Origin: a virus | Length of the DNA stretch: 21,633 nt | IMG/VR virus record: IMGVR_UViG_3300006950_000008 | Location: 1-21,633 of that record | Direction: 5' to 3' (one strand) | In this document: piece after piece, positions 13,203 through 19,767 of the stretch | Numbering within the stretch: position 1 is the stretch's first letter | How the letters are laid out: each line of letters begins with the position of its first letter | Made by a program: the position numbers and the translations under genes | Notes under the pieces: model-generated | Told to the model about the DNA's origin: nothing | Databases searched by the model: none | The model's input: the letters and a program-made list of their open reading frames with translations, nothing else

Positions 13203-13239
13203 TAACAAAGCCCCGCCGTAATAGCGGGGCTTTGTTATT
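13201..13239. terminator. Bidirectional intrinsic terminator
   Basis: A perfect 16-bp inverted repeat: AATAACAAAGCCCCGC at 13201-13216 and its complement at 13224-13239, with a 7-base loop. The GC-rich core is flanked by A/T stretches on both sides, so it can stop rightward transcription after the gene ending at 13202 and leftward transcription after the gene ending at 13242. It sits exactly at the point where the two gene blocks converge. Confidence 0.92.
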
Positions 13240-13241
13240 AT

Positions 13242-13439
13242 TTATTCTTCCGTCCATCCTGCCTGTTTCTTAATCCATGTTATTGCTTGATGCTCTTTAT
13301 CGAATAGTGGCATATTCATGTTTAGTTCATAAGGTTGCCCCAAAAAGCTGGTTTCAAACGCATATTTCCCTATCCCTAACAGCTTTAATTTTGCGGTTTG
13401 GACAACTTCTAAATCATGTTTTCTTGCGTATATTTTCAT
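13242..13439 (-). CDS. Unrecognised small protein, 65 aa (end of leftward cassette)
   Basis: ATG at 13439-13437 with a strong upstream GGGGAGGAG. The product begins MKIYARKHDLEVVQTAKLKL, then GIGKYAFETSFLGQPYEL and a helical end ITWIKKQAGWTEE. No family was recognised. Its start overlaps the stop of the ribbon-helix-helix gene as ATGA, so the two are translationally coupled, a toxin/antitoxin-like layout by position only. Its stop is two bases from the terminator stem. Confidence 0.65.
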   Translation of the reverse strand: MKIYARKHDLEVVQTAKLKLLGIGKYAFETSFLGQPYELNMNMPLFDKEHQAITWIKKQAGWTEE

Positions 13440-13600
13440 TTTAATTGCTCCTCCCCTTCATCGTGTTTCGCTATGTGCGCTATCAGCGCCTCCTCGATCA
13501 CCAACCGCTTCGGCTTGTCAGTCTCTCTGGCAATGCGCTCGATGGCGGCGTAGACGGCGGGGTCGAAGTCAATGGAGTTGCGGATTTTTGGCGTGGCCAT
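13436..13600 (-). CDS. Ribbon-helix-helix (CopG/Arc-like) DNA-binding protein, 54 aa
   Basis: The product begins MATPKIRNSIDFDPAVYAAI, with a beta strand and a first helix, then ERIARETDKPKRLVIEEAL and AHIAKHDEGEEQ, the second helix. This is the ribbon-helix-helix pattern of small repressors and antitoxins. An AAGGAGTG site precedes the ATG at 13600. It is the only clear regulator in the leftward cassette and may control that cassette through the promoter and palindrome near 14373-14432; this is inference. On the other strand this stretch also has an open frame, which looks like a shadow. Confidence 0.78.
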   Translation of the reverse strand: MATPKIRNSIDFDPAVYAAIERIARETDKPKRLVIEEALIAHIAKHDEGEEQLK

Positions 13601-13612
13601 GTTAATCACTCC

Positions 13613-13783
13613 TTACTTTTTATATGGTATATTTTCTTCCTCGCCTGCAATGATGCTGAAATTTGCTTTAAGAAATTGGTGCGTTTCATGCTTTTGGTAT
13701 TCGCGTATTAGGTCTATTGCGGATTTGCGGCTGGCTGTGCTTGCTTCTGCTTTCCCGTCTTTCAGTATGTAATATCTTGTCAT
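13613..13783 (-). CDS. Small conserved-looking phage protein, 56 aa
   Basis: AGGAGGAATTGAC precedes the ATG at 13783. The product starts MTRYYILKDGKAEASTASRK, then AIDLIREYQKHETHQFLKA and NFSIIAGEEENIPYKK. The pattern YxILKDG...AIDLIRxYQxxETH...FSIIxGEEE is one I associate with small proteins of Bacillota phages; the function is not known. It ends 12 bases before the start of the ribbon-helix-helix gene. Confidence 0.68.
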   Translation of the reverse strand: MTRYYILKDGKAEASTASRKSAIDLIREYQKHETHQFLKANFSIIAGEEENIPYKK

Positions 13784-13795
13784 GTCAATTCCTCC

Positions 13796-13990
13796 TTATT
13801 CTTCGGGTGTGGCATCATCGGGGGAGAAACAAAGGGACCATCCGCCTGACTTGCCGAAAAACCGCTGTGTTACCTCACTCCATCCAGTGACTTCGACCAC
13901 GGACCCTGCTGGTATCATCTTGCTGTTGTTGGCGTAGTTGGTGAATCCTGGGCGGGCTACTGTCAGCGTTGCTTTCATGCCTGCGTACAT
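13796..13990 (-). CDS. Small beta-rich protein, 64 aa
   Basis: ATG at 13990 is chosen; an in-frame TTG six bases upstream is closer to the GGAGAG site but less usual. The product reads MYAGMKATLTVARPGFTNYA, then NNSKMIPAGSVVEVTGWSEV and FFGKSGGWSLCFSPDD, alternating hydrophobic/polar stretches that suggest a small SH3-like barrel. No function known. It ends 12 bases before the next gene in the cassette. Confidence 0.65.
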   Translation of the reverse strand: MYAGMKATLTVARPGFTNYANNSKMIPAGSVVEVTGWSEVTQRFFGKSGGWSLCFSPDDATPEE

Positions 13991-14010
13991 TGTCAATCTC
14001 TCCTTCCTTT

Positions 14011-14030
14011 GCCGGGGATACCGCCCCGGC
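14011..14030. repeat. GC-rich hairpin between cassette genes
   Basis: GCCGGGG (14011-14017) and CCCCGGC (14024-14030) form a perfect 7-bp stem with a 6-base loop. In the leftward transcript it lies between the first and second genes and is not followed by a T run, so it is more likely an mRNA-stability or attenuator hairpin than a full terminator. Confidence 0.6.
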
Positions 14031-14044
14031 TCGGTTGTGGGTGG

Positions 14045-14293
14045 TTATTTTGGCAGTGGCTCTATTAAACTTATATCCAAGCTTCCTCCGGTAAGTAGGT
14101 GCCTTTTGTCCTTTCGATAGTTTCCGACCGAGTCATAAATCATGGCGTTGACTTGCTCCATTAGATGCCATGACTTTTTCCACATTTTTTCTCTTTCGGG
14201 TGAGTTGCCAAGGTTTGCATATCTTGCATCAATTTCTCTTTTTTGCTTTTCAAGGGTTAGGATTTGGATATCCCCTGTGCTTAAGTTTGTCAT
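14045..14293 (-). CDS. Helical protein, 82 aa, first gene of leftward cassette
   Basis: ATG at 14293 is preceded by GAAAGGATG at a good spacing, which decides it over longer upstream in-frame starts (the earliest a TTG at 14362). The product begins MTNLSTGDIQILTLEKQKRE, then IDARYANLGNSPEREKMWKK and a helix with WHLMEQVNAMIYDSVGNYRK. It is probably coiled coil in the first third. No family was recognised. Its leader contains the candidate leftward promoter and the palindrome at 14373. Confidence 0.62.
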   Translation of the reverse strand: MTNLSTGDIQILTLEKQKREIDARYANLGNSPEREKMWKKSWHLMEQVNAMIYDSVGNYRKDKRHLLTGGSLDISLIEPLPK

Positions 14294-14372
14294 TTTAATC
14301 ATCCTTTCGTTTTCGGCTTGCGCCGTTTCTTTATCTACCCTTATCATATACCAACCAACCAATGTGTATATG

Positions 14373-14384
14373 GGACTTTAGTCC
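14373..14384. promoter_or_regulatory. 12-bp palindrome, candidate operator
   Basis: GGACTTTAGTCC is two 5-base arms around TT. It lies between the leftward cassette and the candidate promoters at 14403-14439, a place where a repressor such as the ribbon-helix-helix protein could bind. Role is inferred from position only. Confidence 0.35.
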
Positions 14385-14402
14385 TATCTTTTGCGAAATA
14401 TA

Positions 14403-14432
14403 AATATATATTGCAATTTGCGGAAACATCAA
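14403..14432 (-). promoter_or_regulatory. Candidate leftward promoter for the small-gene cassette
   Basis: On the - strand, TTGATG (14432-14427) and TATATT (14408-14403; five of six consensus bases) are 18 bp apart. It would give a leader of about 110 bases before the ATG at 14293. It overlaps the rightward candidate promoter, so the two may exclude each other. Confidence 0.35.
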
Positions 14433-14439
14433 TTACAAT
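14411..14439 (+). promoter_or_regulatory. Candidate rightward (late-gene) promoter
   Basis: TTGCAA (14411-14416) and TACAAT (14434-14439; five of six consensus bases) are separated by 17 bp. It is the only good candidate upstream of the packaging and structural genes in this strand change-over region, so it may drive the late operon. Confidence 0.4.
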
Positions 14440-14683
14440 AGGCTTAATGGAACAAGATATGTCACTCAGCAGCTTTGGGCGCTAACACGCTCCCCTGCCC
14501 AGTGAATCGGAGAGTCATGGCGGGCGCTGTGGCTCTTTCTCTATTTGTAGGCCGAAGGCTGAGCGCAGCGAGTAACCATAAAGTCCACGTAAATCTATCG
14601 CAGGATATACGGGTATAAACCCTCACACGTCTACATCGTAGGCAGCGACAGGGGCGGGAGTCGGAGAGGGTAGGGGAGGGAGA
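14440..14683. other. Gap without a convincing gene before the packaging genes
   Basis: Only tiny frames without ribosome binding sites are present, such as ATG 14447 (12 codons) and ATG 14517 (33 codons). Short complementary stretches are visible, for example CGCTG near 14524 with CAGCG near 14566, and GGCC/GGCT around 14551-14560, so a structured leader RNA is possible. The end, 14650-14683, is purine-rich and merges into a ribosome binding site. Packaging sites (cos or pac) often lie next to terS, so this is a reasonable place for one, but I see no defining motif. Confidence 0.4.
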
Positions 14684-15007
14684 ATGGCGGCAATGCGGAT
14701 ACCAGAATCCTCGATTCAAACATTTTTGGAACGATGGAACGCAGGGGATACAATAGCACATATTTGCGCGATTACGGGACATGACACGGAAACATTTAGG
14801 CGCTGGCGGGTTGTATCCGATAACGCGATTAGCATGCGCGATAATCAACTGATACGCATCCGGGCGCGGGCGATACAAGGGGGAGGGCAACATGGCAAGC
14901 GACAAACTGACGGCAAAACAGCGGCTATTTGTCGCGGAGTACATCGTGGACCTCAACGGCACGCAGGCGGCTATTCGGGCGGGGTACAGCCCCAAGACAG
15001 CGAATGA
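14684..15007 (+). CDS. Small HTH-like ORF overlapping terS
   Basis: The ATG follows the strong purine-rich GGGGAGGGAGA. The first 65 residues look real and DNA-binding: SSIQTFLERWNAGDTIAHIC, AITGHDTETFRRWRVV. The last part (from about residue 70) runs 116 bp into the small terminase gene out of frame and is Gly/Gln-rich with no clear fold. The protein could be an auxiliary packaging factor that recognises DNA near terS, or a remnant of a longer small terminase; both are inference. A separate function cannot be assigned. Confidence 0.5.
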   Translation: MAAMRIPESSIQTFLERWNAGDTIAHICAITGHDTETFRRWRVVSDNAISMRDNQLIRIRARAIQGGGQHGKRQTDGKTAAICRGVHRGPQRHAGGYSGGVQPQDSE

Positions 15008-15485
15008 GCAGGCGTCTCGATTGTTAGCAGATGTTAATATCCAAACCGAGCTCACGGCGGCCATGGACAAGCGGGCTGCGCGCACTGACATAACGGCAGA
15101 CAACGTATTGCAGGAGCTCTGGTCAATCGCCAAGGATGACCTGAAAAACTATCTGGCGTTCCGGACGGAAAACACGGTGATTGGGCATGACGCCCTCGGG
15201 AACCCGCTTAGCGAATACCGCACAATCGCTGATATAAAGGACAGTTCGACGATCGACACTAAGAACATATCGGAAATATCAATCGGCAAGGATGGCCAGT
15301 TTAAGTTTAAACTCTACTGCCGTGACACTGCATTGGTACAGGTAGGCAAACATCTTGGCATGTTCGTGGACCGGTCGGAAGCGAACGTGAATTTGCAGGG
15401 TGAGATCACAGTCAAGGACCCGGCCGACGTAGAAAAGCGAATTTCTGAGCTTATGGCTCGTAAAATATCCAACCCTTCAAAATAA
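14892..15485 (+). CDS. terS: Terminase small subunit (Terminase_2 type)
   Basis: The 197-residue product opens with the family signature LTAKQRLFVAEYIVDLNGTQ, then AAIRAGYSPKTANEQASRLL, a DNA-binding helical domain. A middle region follows with DNVLQELWSIAKDDLKNYL, then DTALVQVGKHLGMF, and an oligomerisation-like C-terminus with EKRISELMA. Small terminases bind the packaging site and hand DNA to the large subunit, encoded directly downstream. GGGGGAGGGCAAC precedes the ATG at 14892, inside the previous ORF. Confidence 0.92.
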   Translation: MASDKLTAKQRLFVAEYIVDLNGTQAAIRAGYSPKTANEQASRLLADVNIQTELTAAMDKRAARTDITADNVLQELWSIAKDDLKNYLAFRTENTVIGHDALGNPLSEYRTIADIKDSSTIDTKNISEISIGKDGQFKFKLYCRDTALVQVGKHLGMFVDRSEANVNLQGEITVKDPADVEKRISELMARKISNPSK

Positions 15486-15573
15486 TGGTAAAACAAGAAT
15501 GTTGAATTATCAGGCTTGAATGCGGTTTACTAATCGGGCTGAGACTGAAAGATGTTTCCAATTGGAGAAAAAC

Positions 15574-16230
15574 ATGCTAACGGAGAAAGAAAACCTCGAG
15601 TTAATGAAGCTGTTGGAGTGGCAGTCATGGAGTCAAAACCCTTCGGCGTGGATAGATGATTGTTTGGTGACGAGGGACGAAGCCGACGAGGGCAAGATCA
15701 AGCCATTTCCGAAAAAGGATTATCTGTACCTGGTGGATCAGCGATTTGTGGAAGAACCAATCCTTGCTATACCAAAGAGCCGGCGCATGATTATCACGTG
15801 GAGACTGCTGGCATTACACTTGTGGCATGGAATATATAATTCTAACCAAGTCATATTCGTGCAAAGCAAAATAGGTGAGGATTCTGCATATCTGCTTGGT
15901 GAGGACCGCATGATGTTTCTGTATTCACATTTGCCGGCCGGCTATCCGTGGCCGAAATTGACGCGAAAGCTCAAAGACAATTCAGGCAAAGGGTATGAAA
16001 CAGTACAGTTCGACAACGGGACAAGTTATTATGCTGTGTCCGAGGGCGCAGACCAACTGAGACAGTACACGGCCAGCAGAGTATATTGCACAGAGATGGC
16101 CTTTTGGGAAAAAGCAGAGGCAACATGGAACGCACTACTCCCAACAATTCAAGGCGGGGGCAAGATTTGCATAGATAGCAGCGCAGAGCCCGGATTCTTT
16201 TTCCGGGAACTGCTGGGGATGTGTCAATAG
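15574..16230 (+). CDS. terL: Terminase large subunit, ATPase half (ends at in-frame TAG)
   Basis: This 218-residue part holds the packaging motor: VEEPILAIPKSRRMIITWR is the Walker A-like region (residues 59-77), RVYCTEMAFWEKAE the Walker B with its catalytic Glu (169-182), and CIDSSAEPGFFFREL the coupling motif (199-213). TAG at 16228-16230 then interrupts the frame, and the next codon is ATG in the same frame, with the nuclease half continuing at once. The ATG at 15574 has GGAGAAAAAC before it; an ATG at 15520 lacks a ribosome binding site. TAG also ends other genes here, so a general change of the code is unlikely. Confidence 0.85.
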   Translation: MLTEKENLELMKLLEWQSWSQNPSAWIDDCLVTRDEADEGKIKPFPKKDYLYLVDQRFVEEPILAIPKSRRMIITWRLLALHLWHGIYNSNQVIFVQSKIGEDSAYLLGEDRMMFLYSHLPAGYPWPKLTRKLKDNSGKGYETVQFDNGTSYYAVSEGADQLRQYTASRVYCTEMAFWEKAEATWNALLPTIQGGGKICIDSSAEPGFFFRELLGMCQ

Positions 16231-17034
16231 ATGGAGGGTATCACCGAGTTCAAACGTAACGGCATCCACGTGATGCGGATTCATTACACGGCAGACCCCG
16301 ATAAGCGCACGGCTGAATGGATGGCAGGAGCCAAGATAGGCATGACGTTGCAGGGATGGAAAAAGGAAATGGAGATAGACCCGACGATCAAGCTTGGTAA
16401 AGCCTGGTACCCTGAGTTCCGCTATGATTTCCACGTGGCCAAAGAGCCACTCACCCCGATATACGGCAGGCCCATGGTATCAGGCTGGGACTACGGGCTC
16501 ACGCCCGCCACGCTGTTCGGACAGACCACCGCCAAAGCGCAACTGTGCATCCTGTACCCGGAGCTTCAGTCCTTCGACCACGGGATACTAGCGCATGGCA
16601 GAGTCGTCAAAAGTGAGATGGCGACATACTTCCCCGGGTACACGTTCACGCACTTCGGGGATCCGGCGGGGAACCAAAGAGCGCAGACGGACGAGAAGAC
16701 CGCGAACCAGATACTTCGGGACGAGCACGGCATTACGGTACTACCCGGGCCAGTGTCGTTTGAGACACGCGACAACGCCATACGCAAGCTACTGACCATG
16801 ACCACGCCTGATGGCCAGCCCATGCTACTGATAGACCCACGCGATTCATGGCTGATTGGGGCATTTACAGGCGGATACCACCGTAAGGAAGTAGCAGGCA
16901 GATTCCTCGAAGACCCGGAGAAGAACGAGTACAGCCATATCATGGATTGTCTGGGCTACATTGCGTCGATGGTTTACACCGTGGTTGAGAGGCCCAAGCG
17001 TAACGGACCAGCACCGAAGAGAGGAGCGATTTAG
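16231..17034 (+). CDS. terL: Terminase large subunit, nuclease half (in frame after TAG)
   Basis: The 267-residue part starts MEGITEFKRNGIHVMRIHYT and ADPDKRTAEW, the usual linker between motor and nuclease, and has the RNase H-like nuclease Asp residues in SGWDYGLTP (Asp87), THFGDPAGN (Asp144) and YSHIMDCLGY (Asp239). It would cut the phage DNA at the ends of packaging. The ATG follows the TAG of the ATPase half directly (CAATAGATGG). It could be made by coupled restart, or the two halves could be joined by TAG readthrough or suppression. A disabling mutation is the third option. Confidence 0.85.
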   Translation: MEGITEFKRNGIHVMRIHYTADPDKRTAEWMAGAKIGMTLQGWKKEMEIDPTIKLGKAWYPEFRYDFHVAKEPLTPIYGRPMVSGWDYGLTPATLFGQTTAKAQLCILYPELQSFDHGILAHGRVVKSEMATYFPGYTFTHFGDPAGNQRAQTDEKTANQILRDEHGITVLPGPVSFETRDNAIRKLLTMTTPDGQPMLLIDPRDSWLIGAFTGGYHRKEVAGRFLEDPEKNEYSHIMDCLGYIASMVYTVVERPKRNGPAPKRGAI

Positions 17035-17172
17035 ATGATATATTTGGGAGAATTTTGGGTATGCCCTGATTGCGGAGAGACGCATCCCTACGCTATTTGT
17101 ACTAAGCCTGCATGCAAGTGTGGGTTTGTTGGCAATGCAATATCAAGAATGGACGAGGTAACGCATGAGTAG
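17035..17172 (+). CDS. Zinc-ribbon peptide, 45 aa
   Basis: Starts directly after the terminase stop (TAGATG) and overlaps the portal gene by 8 bp. The product is a compact Cys cluster: FWVCPDCGETHPYAIC and PACKCGF, which fits a small zinc ribbon. A tiny zinc-binding protein between terL and portal could be a packaging or head-assembly helper, but only its position suggests so. Confidence 0.6.
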   Translation: MIYLGEFWVCPDCGETHPYAICTKPACKCGFVGNAISRMDEVTHE

Positions 17173-19342
17173 TGCAACAGAGCGCCGCGACCGCATAGAG
17201 AAGCAGGTAATAGCCAAGCGGGACAAGGCACGCGACCACAAGTCTGCAAACATCGCGCCAAAGGATAAGGAGCGGCTGCAGCGCTTTCGTTCGTCTAAGG
17301 AGTATTACGAGGGCAAGCTTCCGAACCTGACGCAATACTCAATGAGCGACACGTCCGTAATGAGTGCTACTGAGCGCATGACGGCGCAAATAATGAAGAT
17401 GCTGTTTGGCAACGCTGACATCGGGAGCATGAAGGGACGGAACGCTGAGGACGACGCCAACGCCGATACGATGCAGCAGTTCTGCAACTGGCAGATAGAG
17501 TACCCAAACAAAGGCTATCAGAAGTTCTACTGGTGGATTAAAGAATGTCTGTACCAGTTGTACTCCGTGGTCATAGTCACGCAGAAGCGCGAATACACCG
17601 AAGTTGAAGAAGAGAAGATCGTGCCTGCCGGACAGGAAGAAGAGTTCATGCGGCAGACTAAAGAAAACAACGTCGAAATACTTGGGGCAACAGTCGAAAC
17701 TAACCCAGAGACGGGGGAACAGTTCGAACGAGTGCAAGTCAAGTATATGAAGCTGACCGCTAACTATCCTTTGATAGAGAACGTACCGACCGAGGAGTTA
17801 ATCTGGACTCCCGGCGCGAATACATTTGCAGAATGTGAACTTGTTGGGCGCCGGAAACAGGTCACGATTGATTCACTCGTTCGCAACATCCGCAAGAAGC
17901 AGAAAGACGGTACTTATACCGGAATGTATGATAAGGCGAAGGTCATGGAGATAGTGGAGAGCGGCGCATCTTCGTCAAACTCCGACAATTCCAACGACAA
18001 CATAGATTCGACACGGCAGGGATTCGCGGGCGACGACAGTTACGACCTCGAAGACCCGAACCGCAAGATATGGATAACGGAGAGCTACGTCAAAGCCGAC
18101 ATCAACGGAGATCATAAACTTGAAGACTGCATCATGACCGTGACCGACGAGGGCAACACGTTTATCAGGTACGAAGAGAACGAGGACGGCTTTCCGTTCT
18201 GCGTTATCTCGCCTGTGTTCGACCCGTTCCGCATCGTGCCTGACGTGTCAGGGATTGACGCTCTGGGACAGTGGCAGGATTTACTGACAGCGATTATTCG
18301 ATTGACGGTGCAGAACCTGGCGCTGAACAACAACCCGCAACTGATTGTTCAATCGGCGGCATTCGTAGACTTTAACCAAGTGCTGGACAGTGAGCAGTTC
18401 TTGGAAACCAATGGTATCGCAAGCGACGTAATGAAACCTGTCGCACAAATCCCGCTTGCTCCGTACACTCTGCAGTTGATTGAGATGATCAAGGGCTGGG
18501 GCGAAGAAGCCAGCAACATCAACCGCTACAACCAAGGCATGGATTCAAAGAGCCTTAACAAAACTGCAACTGGCATTACGGCGCTGATCAACCAAGGCGG
18601 GCAGGCCATGGAACTGATCATGCGCAACATTGCCGAAACCGGCATGAAAGACCTGTTCATGCGCATGGTTTTTCTCAATCAAAAGTACGTCGACCAAGAG
18701 CAGGTAGTCCGGCTGACGAACAAAGACCTGCAGGTCAACAAGGACAATCTCAAGGGCGACTTTGACTATGTTGTCAATGCCGGCATGGGCGCAGGGGCAA
18801 AAGAAACGGACATTGCCAATATCTCCGGCGTGATTCAAGAGATGCCGACGCTAATGCAGGCAGGGCTTGCAACGCTTAAGAACGCCTACAACGCCTACAA
18901 GAAGAAACTGGAACTAATCGGCATGCGCAACACCGACGATTATGTAACCGACCCCGAGGCAGCGCAACAGCAGCCACAGCCACAAGGGGCACAGGGACAG
19001 CCGCAGGCCCCCGAGAAGGACAATATAAGCGCCAACATCAAAGACGCTCCGGACGAAATCCAAGCGCAGTTCTGGGCTAAGCAGGGGTTCCAGTCAGACC
19101 CGTCGATGTTCGCAAAGCAGAAAGCCGAACAGATGGAACAATCCCGCGTCGACCAAGAGCAGAAAGCGTTATACGGCGCAGGCAAGGAAGTTATCGCAAA
19201 GCACTTAAGCCCCGAATCAATCACGTTAGGAGGCCCTTTGAATGGACAAGGTGGACCGAATGGCATTGGCCCCGCAAGTAATGGAAGTAATAAAGGATAT
19301 CCAACTGGAAATCAACAAGGACCTGCTCAAAATGTTGTCTGA
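17165..19342 (+). CDS. Portal protein (P22-like podovirus type)
   Basis: The 725-residue product has the length of P22-type portals. Recognisable parts are the Lys/Arg-rich start, YYEGKLPNL, FCNWQIEYPNKGYQKFYWWI, the core FCVISPVFDPFRIVPDVSGI (about residues 340-360) with LNNNPQLIV, and the long helical region around WGEEASNINRYNQG and ITALINQGGQAMELIMRNIA. The C-terminal 130 residues form the Gln/Pro/Gly-rich tail (QQQPQPQGAQGQPQ). Portals form the 12-mer ring through which the terminase pumps DNA. The gene overlaps the zinc-ribbon peptide before it and a small gene at its end. Confidence 0.9.
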   Translation: MSSATERRDRIEKQVIAKRDKARDHKSANIAPKDKERLQRFRSSKEYYEGKLPNLTQYSMSDTSVMSATERMTAQIMKMLFGNADIGSMKGRNAEDDANADTMQQFCNWQIEYPNKGYQKFYWWIKECLYQLYSVVIVTQKREYTEVEEEKIVPAGQEEEFMRQTKENNVEILGATVETNPETGEQFERVQVKYMKLTANYPLIENVPTEELIWTPGANTFAECELVGRRKQVTIDSLVRNIRKKQKDGTYTGMYDKAKVMEIVESGASSSNSDNSNDNIDSTRQGFAGDDSYDLEDPNRKIWITESYVKADINGDHKLEDCIMTVTDEGNTFIRYEENEDGFPFCVISPVFDPFRIVPDVSGIDALGQWQDLLTAIIRLTVQNLALNNNPQLIVQSAAFVDFNQVLDSEQFLETNGIASDVMKPVAQIPLAPYTLQLIEMIKGWGEEASNINRYNQGMDSKSLNKTATGITALINQGGQAMELIMRNIAETGMKDLFMRMVFLNQKYVDQEQVVRLTNKDLQVNKDNLKGDFDYVVNAGMGAGAKETDIANISGVIQEMPTLMQAGLATLKNAYNAYKKKLELIGMRNTDDYVTDPEAAQQQPQPQGAQGQPQAPEKDNISANIKDAPDEIQAQFWAKQGFQSDPSMFAKQKAEQMEQSRVDQEQKALYGAGKEVIAKHLSPESITLGGPLNGQGGPNGIGPASNGSNKGYPTGNQQGPAQNVV

Positions 19343-19451
19343 GAGTCCTGACAAGGCCGTGAGCGCACACTACGAATATCTGGCGCTGAACCGCATTGTC
19401 GGCAAGATTCAGCAAGATATCAACGCAGGCAAGAGGGAGGAACGGAAATGA
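19242..19451 (+). CDS. Small helical protein overlapping the portal C-terminus, 69 aa
   Basis: TAGGAGGCCCTTTGA gives a strong ribosome binding site before the ATG at 19242, so this frame is translated although it starts 101 bp inside the portal gene. The product is helical and charged: MEVIKDIQLEINKDLLKMLS, then DKAVSAHYEYLALNRIVGKI, and a Lys/Arg-rich end. It may be a head-assembly helper; no family was recognised. It is coupled by ATGA to the next gene. Confidence 0.68.
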   Translation: MDKVDRMALAPQVMEVIKDIQLEINKDLLKMLSESPDKAVSAHYEYLALNRIVGKIQQDINAGKREERK

Positions 19452-19552
19452 AGAAGCCGGACAAGAAAGAAGCAAAGTTCCCCGACAAGAAGATGACGCC
19501 AATGGCAATGATGAAAATGATGCCGAAGATGCCGAAGATGAAAAAGAAATGA
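19448..19552 (+). CDS. Met/Lys-rich peptide, 34 aa
   Basis: The product is almost only Met, Lys and Pro: MKKPDKKEAKFPDKKMTPMA, then MMKMMPKMPKMKKK. It overlaps both neighbours as ATGA, which supports translation, and lies between the portal and cold-shock-like genes. Its charge could let it bind DNA or RNA, or it may be only a coupling relay for the next gene. Function unknown. Confidence 0.5.
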   Translation: MKKPDKKEAKFPDKKMTPMAMMKMMPKMPKMKKK

Positions 19553-19743
19553 CCGGACGAGTAACGGACTGGTCCGTCGACAAGGGCTATGGGACCATCA
19601 CCGGCGAAGACGGCCGCAAATACTTCTGCCATGGCAGTGCTATACAGTCTCAGTCGTTCTCGCTGGACGTAGGCGACGACGTGACCTTCACGCCATCTGA
19701 GTCGAAGCGGGGCAAGACGGCGACGCTGGTGGCGAAGAAATAA
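19549..19743 (+). CDS. Cold-shock-domain (OB-fold) protein, 64 aa
   Basis: The product is one cold-shock-like domain: TGRVTDWSVDKGYGTITGED has the KGYGTI strand equivalent to the KGFGFI RNP1 motif of CspA, and RKYFCHGSAI equals the RNP2 block (FVHFSAI). LDVGDDVTFTP and KTATLVAKK follow as the last strands. Cold-shock proteins bind single-stranded nucleic acids. Here one sits between portal and scaffold, an unusual place; it might be a phage RNA chaperone for late transcripts or a decoration-related protein. ATGA overlap with the Met/Lys peptide. The longer frame upstream merely reads through the Met/Lys gene. Confidence 0.85.
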   Translation: MTGRVTDWSVDKGYGTITGEDGRKYFCHGSAIQSQSFSLDVGDDVTFTPSESKRGKTATLVAKK

Positions 19744-19767
19744 CCCCTTGAAATAGTTCCCCTTGCC

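Noticed and set aside
13445-13711. Open + strand frame across the leftward cassette
   Set aside because: The - strand here encodes a clear ribbon-helix-helix protein with a strong ribosome binding site; the + frame has none and crosses two - strand genes.
14580-14650. Possible tRNA around GGGTATAAACCC
   Set aside because: The hairpin has a 4-bp stem with a 4-base loop; no T-arm, anticodon arm or acceptor stem could be matched.
14462-15133. Long open frame of 223 codons on the - strand
   Set aside because: It lies opposite terS and the HTH ORF, lacks a ribosome binding site, and its product is Arg/Ser-rich with no ordered motif; it looks like a shadow frame.
15486-15573. Small gene between terS and terL
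   Set aside because: Only a six-codon frame and an ATG without a ribosome binding site are present; the stretch is treated as a short spacer.
16230-16231. General recoding of TAG in this phage
   Set aside because: Several other genes here end with TAG at sensible places, such as those ending at 154, 11130, 12859 and 17034, so only the terminase TAG is unusual.
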